DNA of 64,000 nucleotides from Dechloromonas denitrificans (GTDB taxonomy: Bacteria > Pseudomonadota > Gammaproteobacteria > Burkholderiales > Rhodocyclaceae). A model generated the notes under the pieces. The model was given only the letters and a program-made list of their open reading frames with translations. It was not told where the DNA came from and did not search any database. Numbering within the stretch: position 1 is the stretch's first letter; each line of letters begins with the position of its first letter. Shown piece by piece: positions 9,323 to 17,491 of this stretch. The stretch lies in NCBI RefSeq assembly GCF_020510665.1, contig NZ_CP075187.1, forward strand, positions 2,004,501 to 2,068,500, read 5' to 3'. Both the position numbers and the translations under genes were made by a program.

Positions 9323-11206
9323 GTGTTTCTGAAATACTTCACCGTGAATCTCAACGCCAAGGTTACTCTTTTCTTCATCGGCATCGCCGCTGGCCTGCTT
9401 GCTGTTCTGGTCGCGATCAGCCTGTACGCCTTCCGCAGCTTTTCGATTGCTTCGGCCACCGAACACATCAGAACGGCGGGTGAAATCGTCCGTGTTCATC
9501 TGACGGAGTCGATGATCAACGGCGTGATCGACAAGCGCGAGCGCTTTCTCCAACGACTGGTCGAAGTCCAGGGCCTCAAGTCGGCCCGCGTGGTGCGCTC
9601 GCCGGAAGTGGAAAAACAGTTCGGCAAGGGGTTGACCGTGGAATCGGCCGCCGACGAAATAGAACGCACCGTCCTGGCAGAAGGCAAGCCGCGTTTCGAA
9701 CTGATTACCCAGGGCGATGAAACCATCTTTCGCGGCACGATTCCCTACATTGCCACGTCCAGCGGCAACCCGAATTGCCTGCAATGCCACAAGGTCAGCG
9801 AAGGCGCCGTACTCGGCGCGGTCAGCATGAGCATGTCGATCGATGCGCTGAAGGAAAAGGCATTGATCACGGTAGCCGGCATTACCGGTGCCGTGATGGC
9901 CTTTGTCATCCTGATGGTGTTGCTGCTCCGCCGCTTGTTGCGTCCGATTTCCGATACCGCCAATGCAGTTGAAGATGCGGTGCAACACGCTTTGCGGGGT
10001 GATTTCAAGGCGCATGTCGAGAAGCGGACGGATGATGAAATCGGCCAGATCGCAACCGATATGAACCGCCTGCTGACCTTCCTCGACGATGGCCTGAACC
10101 GGATCGGCAGCAATGTCGCCCGACTCACCGAGCGCACACCGGCGCCGGGCGAGAATCTGCTGACAGCAACCATCGACATGGTCGAAGGTCTGACCCGTGC
10201 AGCACATTTCAAGCAGGCCATCGAGGAGGACGAGGTCAAGACCGAGATTTACCAGCGCCTTTCAAATACGTTGAAAAGCGAATTCGGCCTGCAGGAATTT
10301 TCGCTCTACGAAATCAGCAGCAACAAAAAGCAGATGAAGGGCATCATGGTCGATGGTGAAGTGGCCGACACCTGCCGCTGGTGCGACCCGCAAATCCTGG
10401 TGCGTCCCGAGGCCTGCCGCGTCCGGCGTACCGGCCATGTCGTCGATGGCATCACCACGCCGGATATCTGCACCTCATTCCGCCCCCCGGCCGAAATCGG
10501 CGAACGACATCATGTCTGCTTCCCGGTCATCCAGTCCGGTTCGGTCGGCAGCGTTGTGCAGTTGATTGCCTCGCCGGCACAGCAGGAAAAACTGAAGTCG
10601 CAGATCCCATTCATCAACGTTTACCTGCGAGAAACCGCCCCGGTCCTGGAAACGAAACGCCTGATGGAAAGCCTGCGCGACTCGACCTTGCGCGACCCGA
10701 TGACTGGCCTGAACAACCGCCGCTTCCTCGAAGAGTATGTCGAGACACTGGTTGCCAGCGTCCAGCGCAAGCGTACGCACGCAGCCATCCTGATGCTCGA
10801 CCTCGACTACTTCAAGATGGTCAACGACACCTACGGCCACGATGCCGGCGACGCCGTGCTCAAGGCGCTATCAACCGTTCTCAAGCAATCCGTGCGCTCC
10901 TCCGATCTGGTCATTCGCTACGGCGGAGAGGAATTCCTGATCATCCTGATCGACAGCCAGGGTGATGCGGCCGGTCAAGTTGCCGAAAATATCCGGGCAG
11001 CCATCGAAAACCTGAAAGTCCAGGTTGCCGGCACGGTGCTTCAAAAGACGATTTCGATCGGCATTTCGGACTTTCCGACCGACAGCGATACTTTCTGGCA
11101 AGCCGTCAAATTCGCCGATGTGGCGCTTTACCAGGCCAAGGAACAGGGACGCAACCGGGTAGTTCGCTTTGCGCCGGCAATGTGGTCGGACACCCAGGAC
11201 TACTGA
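9323..11206 (+). CDS. Membrane diguanylate cyclase with periplasmic haem-c sensor
   Basis: 627 residues. A first membrane helix (~12-34) is followed by a periplasmic domain ending in a haem-c attachment motif CLQCH (residues 152-156). A second helix (~177-200), a HAMP linker, a GAF-like region and a GGDEF domain follow. The active site reads YGGEEF (near 534), a permitted variant of GGDEF, and an RSSD I-site lies just upstream, so it should make c-di-GMP and be product-inhibited. The GAF-like part holds a cysteine-rich stretch starting CRWC (351-354). The start is a GTG at 9323; a stop at 9278 precludes a much longer protein, and the ribosome site is weak. A redox or gas sensor is inferred. 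Confidence 0.87.
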   Translation: MFLKYFTVNLNAKVTLFFIGIAAGLLAVLVAISLYAFRSFSIASATEHIRTAGEIVRVHLTESMINGVIDKRERFLQRLVEVQGLKSARVVRSPEVEKQFGKGLTVESAADEIERTVLAEGKPRFELITQGDETIFRGTIPYIATSSGNPNCLQCHKVSEGAVLGAVSMSMSIDALKEKALITVAGITGAVMAFVILMVLLLRRLLRPISDTANAVEDAVQHALRGDFKAHVEKRTDDEIGQIATDMNRLLTFLDDGLNRIGSNVARLTERTPAPGENLLTATIDMVEGLTRAAHFKQAIEEDEVKTEIYQRLSNTLKSEFGLQEFSLYEISSNKKQMKGIMVDGEVADTCRWCDPQILVRPEACRVRRTGHVVDGITTPDICTSFRPPAEIGERHHVCFPVIQSGSVGSVVQLIASPAQQEKLKSQIPFINVYLRETAPVLETKRLMESLRDSTLRDPMTGLNNRRFLEEYVETLVASVQRKRTHAAILMLDLDYFKMVNDTYGHDAGDAVLKALSTVLKQSVRSSDLVIRYGGEEFLIILIDSQGDAAGQVAENIRAAIENLKVQVAGTVLQKTISIGISDFPTDSDTFWQAVKFADVALYQAKEQGRNRVVRFAPAMWSDTQDY

Positions 11207-11229
11207 GCCAGAACTACCGAGCCGAAATC

Positions 11230-11475
11230 ATGCAAGCACATCCCGGCAAAAGTCTCTGGAGCTGGCTCAGACGCCGTTTCATCGGCACATCCGGCCAGCC
11301 CTCAGAACTGGCTCAGGCAAAAGCGCTGATTTCGGCCGTCGACCGCGGCGGCATCCCCCTGAACCCGGCACGCGTCAACGCCATCGCCCGTGCACTGGGC
11401 CTGGAAGTGTCACGCAAGGCCGCCGTCGAAGAAACCATCGAACGCATTCGCGCCGCATTGATCCGCGCAGGCTGA
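11230..11475 (+). CDS. Small conserved-looking protein, unknown function
   Basis: About 81 residues from the ATG at 11230, 24 bases after the cyclase stop on the same strand. It begins with a basic amphipathic segment (SLWSWLRRRFIG) and continues as a predominantly helical Ala/Arg-rich protein (NAIARALGLEVSRKAAVEET). No known domain was recognised. The frame is open from 11182, but the earlier ATG overlaps the cyclase gene. It may be co-transcribed with the cyclase. Confidence 0.55.
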   Translation: MQAHPGKSLWSWLRRRFIGTSGQPSELAQAKALISAVDRGGIPLNPARVNAIARALGLEVSRKAAVEETIERIRAALIRAG

Positions 11476-11479
11476 TCAG

Positions 11480-11677
11480 TCATCGATCACCCCACCGCTC
11501 GATCCGGCAGGCATTGGCATACGCATCGGCACGACACCTTGCCTGTTCGACCTGGCGCTGGATGGCGGATTGATCGATCGCCGGCACAGCGAGTCGCCTG
11601 ACTGAAGGCAGTGCAATCTGAAAACGGCCGGATGCTTCTCTGGAAAACGAGTCCAGCTCAAAATCGGTAATCACCAT
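11480..11677 (-). CDS. Small protein, unknown function
   Basis: 65 residues from the ATG at 11677, which has GGAG 7 bases upstream, a good ribosome-binding site. The protein is charged and hydrophilic, contains a paired-Cys helix (ARCRADAYANACR) and has no recognised domain or membrane segment. It converges on the gene ending at 11475. A strong GC hairpin sits directly in front of its ribosome-binding site (11691-11725). Confidence 0.5.
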   Translation of the reverse strand: MVITDFELDSFSREASGRFQIALPSVRRLAVPAIDQSAIQRQVEQARCRADAYANACRIERWGDR

Positions 11678-11690
11678 GATGTTGCTCCTG

Positions 11691-11725
11691 CCCCCGTTCA
11701 AGCCGGCGAAGCCGGCACCCGGGGG
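11691..11725 (-). promoter_or_regulatory. Structured 5' leader hairpin before the 65-residue gene
   Basis: On the minus strand an outer stem CCCCCG/CGGGGG encloses a perfect inner hairpin GCCGGC-TTC-GCCGGC. The structure ends at the base next to the GGAG ribosome site of the small gene at 11480-11677. There is no T-tract, so it is not an ordinary terminator. It could control translation or mRNA stability; no known riboswitch consensus was recognised. Confidence 0.4.
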
Positions 11726-11816
11726 CTGGGTAGCAAGCGACGCTTTAGCAGCATTTATCAATCGCCCTGCAAGTTGTCCTTAACTCAGCGATGTACCTTG
11801 CGGTACCGGAAAAACA

Positions 11817-11843
11817 AAAGCCCGTTCAGCAAGAACGGGCTTT
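11817..11843. terminator. Hairpin terminator-like element
   Basis: An 11-bp stem AAAGCCCGTTC / GAACGGGCTTT with a 5-base loop. The A/T ends (AAA and TTT) make it usable from either strand. It lies between the leader of the 65-residue gene and the end of the two-gene operon at 12011-12873, so it most probably ends the latter on the minus strand. Confidence 0.65.
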
Positions 11844-12010
11844 CGCACGCTTTAGCTGAATTTATTACGCGCCCGCAAGCTGAAACTCAAATCGGCGCGA
11901 TGGATTTACTTTAGACAGAGACATTGTCTCTGTCAACAGCCGGGAAGATACGGATCAGAAGAGAACCCGCTTCGGAAAAACAGCGTACCTAATACCGACG
12001 GTCAGACCGG

Positions 12011-12313
12011 TCAAAGCGAACCGACCATGCACTCACGCAGTGCGGCACAAATCAGGCAGTCCGGTTCGGCCCCGGAAAGATAGGCATTCAGTTCCCCGGA
12101 ACAATCCTGATCGATTGTTTTGAGCAGTTCCTGCAAACAGGCCAGATCGACCTGTGAAATATTGTGCTGATTCATGTTCTGAATCATGGCCAGTGCGTTG
12201 CCGACAATGCCGGACATACCGCGATCTGATGAACCGATATCTGCCAGGATTTTTTCGAGGTAGCGCACCGTTGCGCAGAAAGGTGCCTGGGAGATTTTTG
12301 TCATGGCTGTCAC
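12011..12313 (-). CDS. Small Cys-containing protein of two-gene operon
   Basis: 100 residues from a GTG at 12313 (or 97 from ATG at 12304). The GTG overlaps the TGA stop of the upstream gene (GTGA), showing translational coupling. The C-terminus carries several cysteines (CSG, then CLICAALREC), which could bind metal or form disulphides. No family was recognised. The product is probably a partner of the HTH protein encoded just upstream. Confidence 0.6.
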   Translation of the reverse strand: MTAMTKISQAPFCATVRYLEKILADIGSSDRGMSGIVGNALAMIQNMNQHNISQVDLACLQELLKTIDQDCSGELNAYLSGAEPDCLICAALRECMVGSL

Positions 12314-12873
12314 CGCTGGCTGTTAAATCCAAGCATTGCCAAGGCCATGCGCGCACTGCTGATGAAATCGCGCATCGTTTCGACACTGCATTCCGGCATC
12401 ACTTCGGTCTCGTAAGCCACCGTGACGCTCAGTTCCCCTTTTTCCGAGCGAACCACCCACCCCAGATCAACCAGGGCCTGTACCTTGCGACGCACGGTCT
12501 GCGGTGGCAGGCCAAGGTATTGAGCCAATGAGTAGGCATTGCATTTGGGCAACAGTTCACGGCGCCTTGCATCATCGGCAAGCTCCGGCGTAATCCGGCA
12601 ACCGGGATTGCGCTCAAGCAAACGGCCAATGTTGTATAGCCAGATTTCCGAAGCCAGCATCGCCATGACCGGGTCGCGATGATTCAAACCATGATCGCGC
12701 CGGTTGAAGCGGCGAATGAAGCTGAATACGACAAAATAAATTTGATGCCAGTTGGCCCGGAAAGCGTCTTCGTCGAACTGGGCGCAATGATCGCAATAAT
12801 CATTTCGGAGAAAAGGCGACAAGGCGTCGATATCCGGATTTTCCGGACACTTGACAGGTGATTCCAGGTGCAT
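12310..12873 (-). CDS. Winged-helix/HTH DNA-binding protein, unknown regulon
   Basis: 187 residues. An N-terminal cysteine pair (YCDHC near residues 26-30) precedes a helical region. A helix-turn-helix/winged-helix segment follows around residues 115-148 (SLAQYLGLPPQTVRRKVQAL then LGWVVRSEKGELSV, reading as recognition helix plus wing). The family was not recognised. It is the first gene of an operon with the Cys-rich protein at 12011-12313. A perfect palindromic repeat 51 bases upstream is a candidate operator. The combination suggests a metal- or redox-responsive regulator; this is inference. Confidence 0.65.
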   Translation of the reverse strand: MHLESPVKCPENPDIDALSPFLRNDYCDHCAQFDEDAFRANWHQIYFVVFSFIRRFNRRDHGLNHRDPVMAMLASEIWLYNIGRLLERNPGCRITPELADDARRRELLPKCNAYSLAQYLGLPPQTVRRKVQALVDLGWVVRSEKGELSVTVAYETEVMPECSVETMRDFISSARMALAMLGFNSQR

Positions 12874-12923
12874 GGGTAAAAACCAGCCAGGAGCTGGCTA
12901 ATAGCAAATATCAATCGATCATC

Positions 12924-12944
12924 ATGCATGCACGAGGCATGCAT
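12924..12944. promoter_or_regulatory. Perfect inverted repeat upstream of HTH operon (candidate operator)
   Basis: ATGCATGC and GCATGCAT separated by five bases, an 8+8 perfect palindrome, centred about 60 bases upstream of the HTH gene start at 12873. Its place in an otherwise AT-rich stretch fits an operator, possibly autoregulatory. The rest of the gap 12874-13197 holds no gene that could be supported. Confidence 0.45.
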
Positions 12945-13197
12945 ATCAACAATCAAATTGCTCAATTTGGTGATTTTTCCACTTATTAATACTTCTGAAC
13001 TACCTCCAGAATCATCCTGTTAAGGCGCATGAATTCGTCAAACTGTGGCCAAAAATTACAATCAGTCACCGAAAAAATGGCCGAGGCGTTATCATTTCTG
13101 TTTTTGGTAGAGCCTTCTTCGGATCGTTTTTCAGCACGAACTCTCAAGCCGACAGCTCAACCTCTTGCCCGCCCCCGAATACAACCGGAACGACATC

Positions 13198-13554
13198 GTG
13201 AAACCTTCATCCTTGCTCATCGCTGCACTACTGGCCATCCCTGCTTACTCATCAGCGGCCGATGCCGTCAAATTCGACATTTATCTGGCTGGCAACCTGC
13301 AGCACTCGGTCTCGCTGGTCGGACCGAATGCCACGGTCAAATTCATCCCGGAAGGCATTCCCGGAGCAACGCTTGAGTTTCGCCTGATCGCTCCGGAGCC
13401 GGTGATTGTCGAAATGAAAGAAACGATGACCCAGGGCAGCGCCCCTGAAGTCGTCGGACGGATCAAGATGCCGACGCCGGGCAGTTCGTTTGCCGTGTCA
13501 GAAATCAAGGGATCGAAATTTCACAATCCCTACGTTCTGGTCAGAGTCGACTAA
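13198..13554 (+). CDS. Small exported protein, unknown function
   Basis: 118 residues starting at a GTG with GGAA upstream. It begins with a Sec signal peptide (KPSSLLIAALLAIPAYSSAADA, with cleavage expected after SSA or AADA), followed by a ~95-residue beta-rich periplasmic domain without cysteines. No family was recognised. An upstream TTG at 13165 would place charged residues before the signal, so GTG is preferred. Its terminator, just downstream, is split by an insertion sequence. Confidence 0.65.
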   Translation: MKPSSLLIAALLAIPAYSSAADAVKFDIYLAGNLQHSVSLVGPNATVKFIPEGIPGATLEFRLIAPEPVIVEMKETMTQGSAPEVVGRIKMPTPGSSFAVSEIKGSKFHNPYVLVRVD

Positions 13555-13579
13555 GTCGGCAGGAGTCAGCAAAAAAAGG

Positions 13580-13591
13580 GGGCCGAGGCCC
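13580..13591. repeat. Left 12-bp target-site duplication of the IS
   Basis: GGGCCGAGGCCC, identical to 15005-15016. The bases just outside differ (G versus A on the left, T versus C on the right), so the duplication is exactly 12 bp, within the 9-13 bp made by IS4-family elements. Confidence 0.9.
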
Positions 13592-15004
13592 TAATGCCGT
13601 TCACTTAGGTGAGCGGCATTTTTCATTTTGGGGCTTGTGGACAGTTCGCCGAATGGTTAACGTGGCGAACGATGTTGTCCAGCCAGCTCTCCATTACGAC
13701 AGATGTCATGCCGACGATCGGATTCGATCGTCTGGCGGCTCATTTGCCGTATGAGTGGATTGAGCAGGCGCTCAGCGCGCATGGGGTGGCGAGTGTTCGC
13801 CGCCGTCGTTTGCCGGCGGAGCAAGTGGTCTGGCTGGTGATCGCCCTGGCGTTGTTTCGTCGCCAGTCGATGGAAGAAGTACTCAGCACCCTGGATCTGG
13901 CCTTGCCCGACACCCGAATCGAGGCGGTCTGCAAGAGTGCGATCACGCAGGCGCGGGCTCGCCTTGGCCAAGCCCCGCTGCAATGGTTGTTCGAGCAAAC
14001 GGCCCAAGCCTGGTGCGCACAGGAGAAGGTCGCGAATCAGTGGAAGGGACTTTCGCTATGGGCGGTCGATGGCACCACCTTTCGGGTGCCGGACAGCCCC
14101 GAGAACCGCGAATTCTTTGGTGCCCAACGCTACGCCAGCGGCAAAGTGGCCTCCTATCCTCAGGTGCGTGCCGTCAGCCTGACGGCACTGCCCACCCATC
14201 TGGTCTCGGCCATCGAGTTTGGCCAATACGGCCAGAACGAAATGCTTTACGCCAAGGCGCTGATCGGTCGGATCGAGGACCATTCCCTGACCGTCTTCGA
14301 CAAGGGCTTTGTTTCTGCGGAAATATTGTTGGGCTTGAGTGCTGCGGGCACCGAGCGGCATTACCTGATCCCCGCCAAGTCCAACACGCAATACGAAGTC
14401 CTGTCGGGAACGCCCGAGGATTGTCGGGTTCGTTTGCGTATATCTCCTCAAGCGCGCGTCAAGGTCCCTGATCTGCCCGAGGCCTGGGAGGCCCGTGCCA
14501 TTCGAGTCGAGTCGGCCAATGGTCAAAGCCGGGTACTGCTGACCTCATTGTTCGATCGCCGCCGCATCAAAGCGCAGGATCTGGCGGACTGCTATCGCCG
14601 GCGCTGGGAAATTGAAACCAGCTACCGCGAGCTCAAGCAATCGATGCTGGGCGAAGCGCTGACCTTGCGCTCGCGTTTGCCCGAAGGGGTCAATCAGGAA
14701 ATCTGGGGGGCCTTAATTGCCTACAACCTGATCAGACTTGAAATCGCCAAGGCGGCCACTGAAGCGCGCGTCGCTCCGACCGATCTGAGCTTCCTGCGCG
14801 CACTGCACATCATCCAGCACGAACTGATCTGGGCGGCGGGAATGAGTCCGGGGAAACTGCCGTCCCATCTGGCGCGCCTGCGTTTGCAGTTGCAGATGGC
14901 TATCGTGGAAAAACGACGGGGGCGAAAATGCCCCCGTGTCGTCAAAGCCAGACCGGCTCGTTACGCCGTTCGTCACCTAAAAGAGCCTTAACTGAACTGC
15001 ATTA
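13592..15004 (+). mobile_element. IS4-family insertion sequence, complete (1413 bp)
   Basis: The element is bounded by 16-bp terminal inverted repeats (left 13592-13607 TAATGCCGTTCACTTA; right, read inward, TAATGCAGTTCAGTTA; 14 of 16 match) and by a 12-bp direct duplication. It holds a single intact transposase gene whose stop codon falls inside the right repeat. The target was a palindromic terminator shared by two convergent genes. The intact ends, intact gene and identical duplications suggest recent insertion. The IS name cannot be assigned without a database. Confidence 0.93.
13672..14991 (+). CDS. IS4-family transposase
   Basis: 439 residues from ATG 13672 (an in-frame GTG at 13609 would add 21). 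DDE motifs are visible: WAVDGTTF (first Asp), VFDKGF (second Asp) and the IS4 YREK signature Y-2-R-3-E-6-K in YRRRWEIETSYRELK. The N-terminal ~100 residues form the DNA-binding domain typical of the family. It cuts and pastes the element through the terminal repeats. Length and motifs are complete, so it is probably active. Confidence 0.95.
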   Translation: MLSSQLSITTDVMPTIGFDRLAAHLPYEWIEQALSAHGVASVRRRRLPAEQVVWLVIALALFRRQSMEEVLSTLDLALPDTRIEAVCKSAITQARARLGQAPLQWLFEQTAQAWCAQEKVANQWKGLSLWAVDGTTFRVPDSPENREFFGAQRYASGKVASYPQVRAVSLTALPTHLVSAIEFGQYGQNEMLYAKALIGRIEDHSLTVFDKGFVSAEILLGLSAAGTERHYLIPAKSNTQYEVLSGTPEDCRVRLRISPQARVKVPDLPEAWEARAIRVESANGQSRVLLTSLFDRRRIKAQDLADCYRRRWEIETSYRELKQSMLGEALTLRSRLPEGVNQEIWGALIAYNLIRLEIAKAATEARVAPTDLSFLRALHIIQHELIWAAGMSPGKLPSHLARLRLQLQMAIVEKRRGRKCPRVVKARPARYAVRHLKEP

Positions 15005-15016
15005 GGGCCGAGGCCC
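15005..15016. repeat. Right 12-bp target-site duplication of the IS
   Basis: Identical to 13580-13591. Together with the following CCTTTTT it regenerates the right half of the original terminator, whose left half (AAAAAAAGG) precedes the left copy. Confidence 0.9.
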
Positions 15017-15041
15017 CCTTTTTCAATCCTTTACCGCTAAA

Positions 15042-16115
15042 TCAGGCTGCGCCAAGCGTCGGGTAATCCGTATAGCCGGCGGCACCGGGCGAGTAAAAGG
15101 TGGCCGGGTTCGGCACATTCAACGGCGCACCCAGACGAATGCGCTGTGGCAAGTCAGGATTGGCCAGGAAACCGCCACCAAAGGCCACGGCATCCAGCAA
15201 ACCGGCATCGATGGCGGCAGCAGCTTCGGTCGCGTCATAACCCATGTTGCCGATCAGGACACCCTTGTAGGTTTCGCGCACCGGGGTCATCACATCGCCT
15301 TGCTGCTGGCTGAAGAAATCGGCACGCATCATGTGCAGGTAAGCCAACTCGTAGTCGTTGAGCCGCGCACCAAGCCAGCGGGTCAAGGCGACCGGGTCGC
15401 TGTCAATCATGCTGTTATAGCTATTAAGCGGTGAAATACGCAGGCCGACACGGTCGCTACCCCACACTTTGCAAACAGCATCCAGCGTTTCAAGCAGCAG
15501 GCGGGCTCGATTTTCGATAGAACCACCGTACGGCCCCTGCCGCTGGTTGCTGCCATCACGCAAGAACTCGTCGAGCAGATAGCCATTGGCTGCATGCACC
15601 TCGACACCATCGAAGCCAGCCGCCCGGGCATTGGCTGCTGCCTGGGCAAAACCGCTGACGATCGCGGGCAATTCGCTGTCCAGCAAAGGACGCGGAATGA
15701 CGTGCGGCTGCTTGCCTTGCGGGGTATGAACCTCGTCGTTGGTGATCGCCAGCGGACTCGGTGCAACTGGTTGGCGACCATCGTTGAACGCGGGATGACA
15801 GGCCCGGCCGCCATGCCAGATCTGGAGAACGATACGACCGCCTGCCGCATGCACGGCATCGGTTGTTTTCTTCCAGCCTTCCACCTGCGCATCGGAATAG
15901 ATTCCCGGCTCCTTCCAGAATGCCGAGCACCCCTCCATGGCCATCGTCGCCTCGGCCACGATCAGGCCGGCGCTGGCACGCTGGGCATAATGCTCTGCCA
16001 TCAAGGCACCGGGAATATGGCCCTCTTCGGCCCGGCAACGCGTCAGCGGAGCCATCAAAATACGGTTGGGCAAATGCAGGGCACCTGCACGCAACGGTTT
16101 GAATAGCGAATCCAT
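15042..16115 (-). CDS. nemA: Old yellow enzyme family alkene reductase (NemA-like)
   Basis: 357 residues, normal for the NemA/OYE group. It is an FMN-binding TIM barrel opening with LFKPLRAGALHLPNRILMAP. Conserved substrate-binding and active-site elements are seen: QIWHGGR, the VEVHAANGYLLDEFLRDGSNQR segment with the His/Asn pair, the YGGSIENRARLLLE signature and the GNMGYDATEA phosphate-binding stretch. It reduces activated C=C bonds or nitro compounds with NAD(P)H. The natural substrate is unknown. Its 3' end faced the terminator now split by the IS. Confidence 0.9.
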   Translation of the reverse strand: MDSLFKPLRAGALHLPNRILMAPLTRCRAEEGHIPGALMAEHYAQRASAGLIVAEATMAMEGCSAFWKEPGIYSDAQVEGWKKTTDAVHAAGGRIVLQIWHGGRACHPAFNDGRQPVAPSPLAITNDEVHTPQGKQPHVIPRPLLDSELPAIVSGFAQAAANARAAGFDGVEVHAANGYLLDEFLRDGSNQRQGPYGGSIENRARLLLETLDAVCKVWGSDRVGLRISPLNSYNSMIDSDPVALTRWLGARLNDYELAYLHMMRADFFSQQQGDVMTPVRETYKGVLIGNMGYDATEAAAAIDAGLLDAVAFGGGFLANPDLPQRIRLGAPLNVPNPATFYSPGAAGYTDYPTLGAA

Positions 16116-16253
16116 GAACAGTCCTTGTGAGCGGATAACTCATCTTATATGGCGTCGCGGTCGACCTTATTCAATAGCCAATTTCATCGGGATCAGTGCA
16201 GTAAAATCACGGCATACGAACCACCCGATTGGCTTGGCCTGTTTTCCCATGAA

Positions 16254-16799
16254 ATGGCGAGCCCCCTCACTATGCAAAACACCAGCAAACTCACCCGGCT
16301 TCATCAGGATATTGATCAATGCGTCCAAAACATCCGCCAACAGCAACCGGATTGGCTGTGCGGCAAAGGATGTGCCTCCTGCTGCAAGCGACTGGCTGAA
16401 ATACCTGAATTGACCGAGCAGGAATGGAAGCTGCTGTCTCAGGGGCTAGCCATGCTGGCGCCAGCAAAATTGCATGAAATCAGTCTTGAAGTCGGCAAAT
16501 TGGCCCAGCAAACCACGCGCCCGGTCGTTTGTCCGATGCTCGACCAGGCAAGCGGAGCCTGCCCGGTCTATGCCCAACGCCCGGTTGCTTGCCGGACTTA
16601 TGGCTTTTATGTTCAACGCGAACTAGGGCTTTATTGCCGTGAAATCGAAACACGCGTTGCGGAAGGCCACTTGGCAGATGTTGTCTGGGGCAACCACGAT
16701 GTGATTGATCGTCAATTGAGCCACCAGGGCAAAAGCCGCCCGCTGACAGCGTGGTTTGCTGAAAGCCCGTTCGCGGTGGCAGCGATCTCGACTGACTGA
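16254..16799 (+). CDS. YkgJ-family cysteine-cluster protein
   Basis: 181 residues from the ATG at 16254; the ATG at 16272 is also possible, and the open frame reaches back to 16149. The cysteine pattern is CGKGCASCCKR near the N-terminus, then VVCPMLDQASGACPVYAQRPVACRTYGFY, and a later Cys in LYCREIE, as in the YkgJ/CxxCxxCC family thought to bind zinc or an Fe-S cluster. The function of the family is unknown. It stands alone between oppositely oriented genes. Confidence 0.75.
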   Translation: MASPLTMQNTSKLTRLHQDIDQCVQNIRQQQPDWLCGKGCASCCKRLAEIPELTEQEWKLLSQGLAMLAPAKLHEISLEVGKLAQQTTRPVVCPMLDQASGACPVYAQRPVACRTYGFYVQRELGLYCREIETRVAEGHLADVVWGNHDVIDRQLSHQGKSRPLTAWFAESPFAVAAISTD

Positions 16800-16827
16800 T
16801 CGGCAAAGCCTGTCATTTCGGCCTATT

Positions 16828-17346
16828 TCAAGCGTCGACCGCGACAATCCCGGCAGCTTCGACAGCAGAAAACTGTCGCTCAAGAAATTCAACCACCCCT
16901 CGTGCGCCATCTTCGATACGGTCCAGCACATCCTCAAAACTGGCCCCCAGCGTCAAATAGGGATCCGGCACATCCTGGCCATGGAATTTTTCTGAGAAAT
17001 CGAGGAAAAGCCGAATCCGGCGTTGCTGTTCTTCGGTCGTCATACGGCGCAAATTGGAAAGGTTGTTCTGGTCCATGGCCAGAATCAGGTCGAAGTACTC
17101 AAAATCCTGCCAGCCGATTTTCTGGGCTCGCATCAGGGTAACGTTGTAGCCCCTGGCCTGAGCCGCCAAATGCGTTTTTGAATCGCAGACATCGCCAACC
17201 CGGAAACCGTGCGTTGCCGCCGAGGCCACTTCAACCCGCCCCCCCAGCCCCGCTTGAATCAGACATTTGCGCAGCACCACCTCGGCCATTGGCGAACGGC
17301 AGACGTTATTCATGCAGACACAGAGAATCCGGTAAGGTTTTTTCAT
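16828..17346 (-). CDS. Low-molecular-weight protein-tyrosine phosphatase
   Basis: 172 residues from ATG 17346; the frame is open to 17409 but family similarity starts at MKKPYRILCVCMNNVCRSP. The P-loop is C-x5-R-S (CMNNVCRS, residues ~11-18). The general acid loop is DVPDPY near the C-terminus (residues ~128-133). The enzyme hydrolyses phosphotyrosine or, in some members, phosphoarginine. It is not next to the BY-kinase locus some 33 kb away, which has its own PHP-type phosphatase. Confidence 0.9.
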   Translation of the reverse strand: MKKPYRILCVCMNNVCRSPMAEVVLRKCLIQAGLGGRVEVASAATHGFRVGDVCDSKTHLAAQARGYNVTLMRAQKIGWQDFEYFDLILAMDQNNLSNLRRMTTEEQQRRIRLFLDFSEKFHGQDVPDPYLTLGASFEDVLDRIEDGARGVVEFLERQFSAVEAAGIVAVDA

Positions 17347-17491
17347 GTTGCAGCAGGGAGTCAATCGGCGGTGATTTATTTTAACCCTTGAAAACAGGCA
17401 TCGCTGCATGCAAAAGAGCTAATCATCCAGTCTGCCATCGGGCCACCAGGTTCGCTAAAATGCGCCCTCCCCCCATCTCAGGCAAATTTCG

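Noticed and set aside
9272..10207. 311-codon minus-strand frame opposite the sensor cyclase
   Set aside because: Composition is that of an antisense shadow; the plus-strand protein has clear haem and GGDEF motifs.
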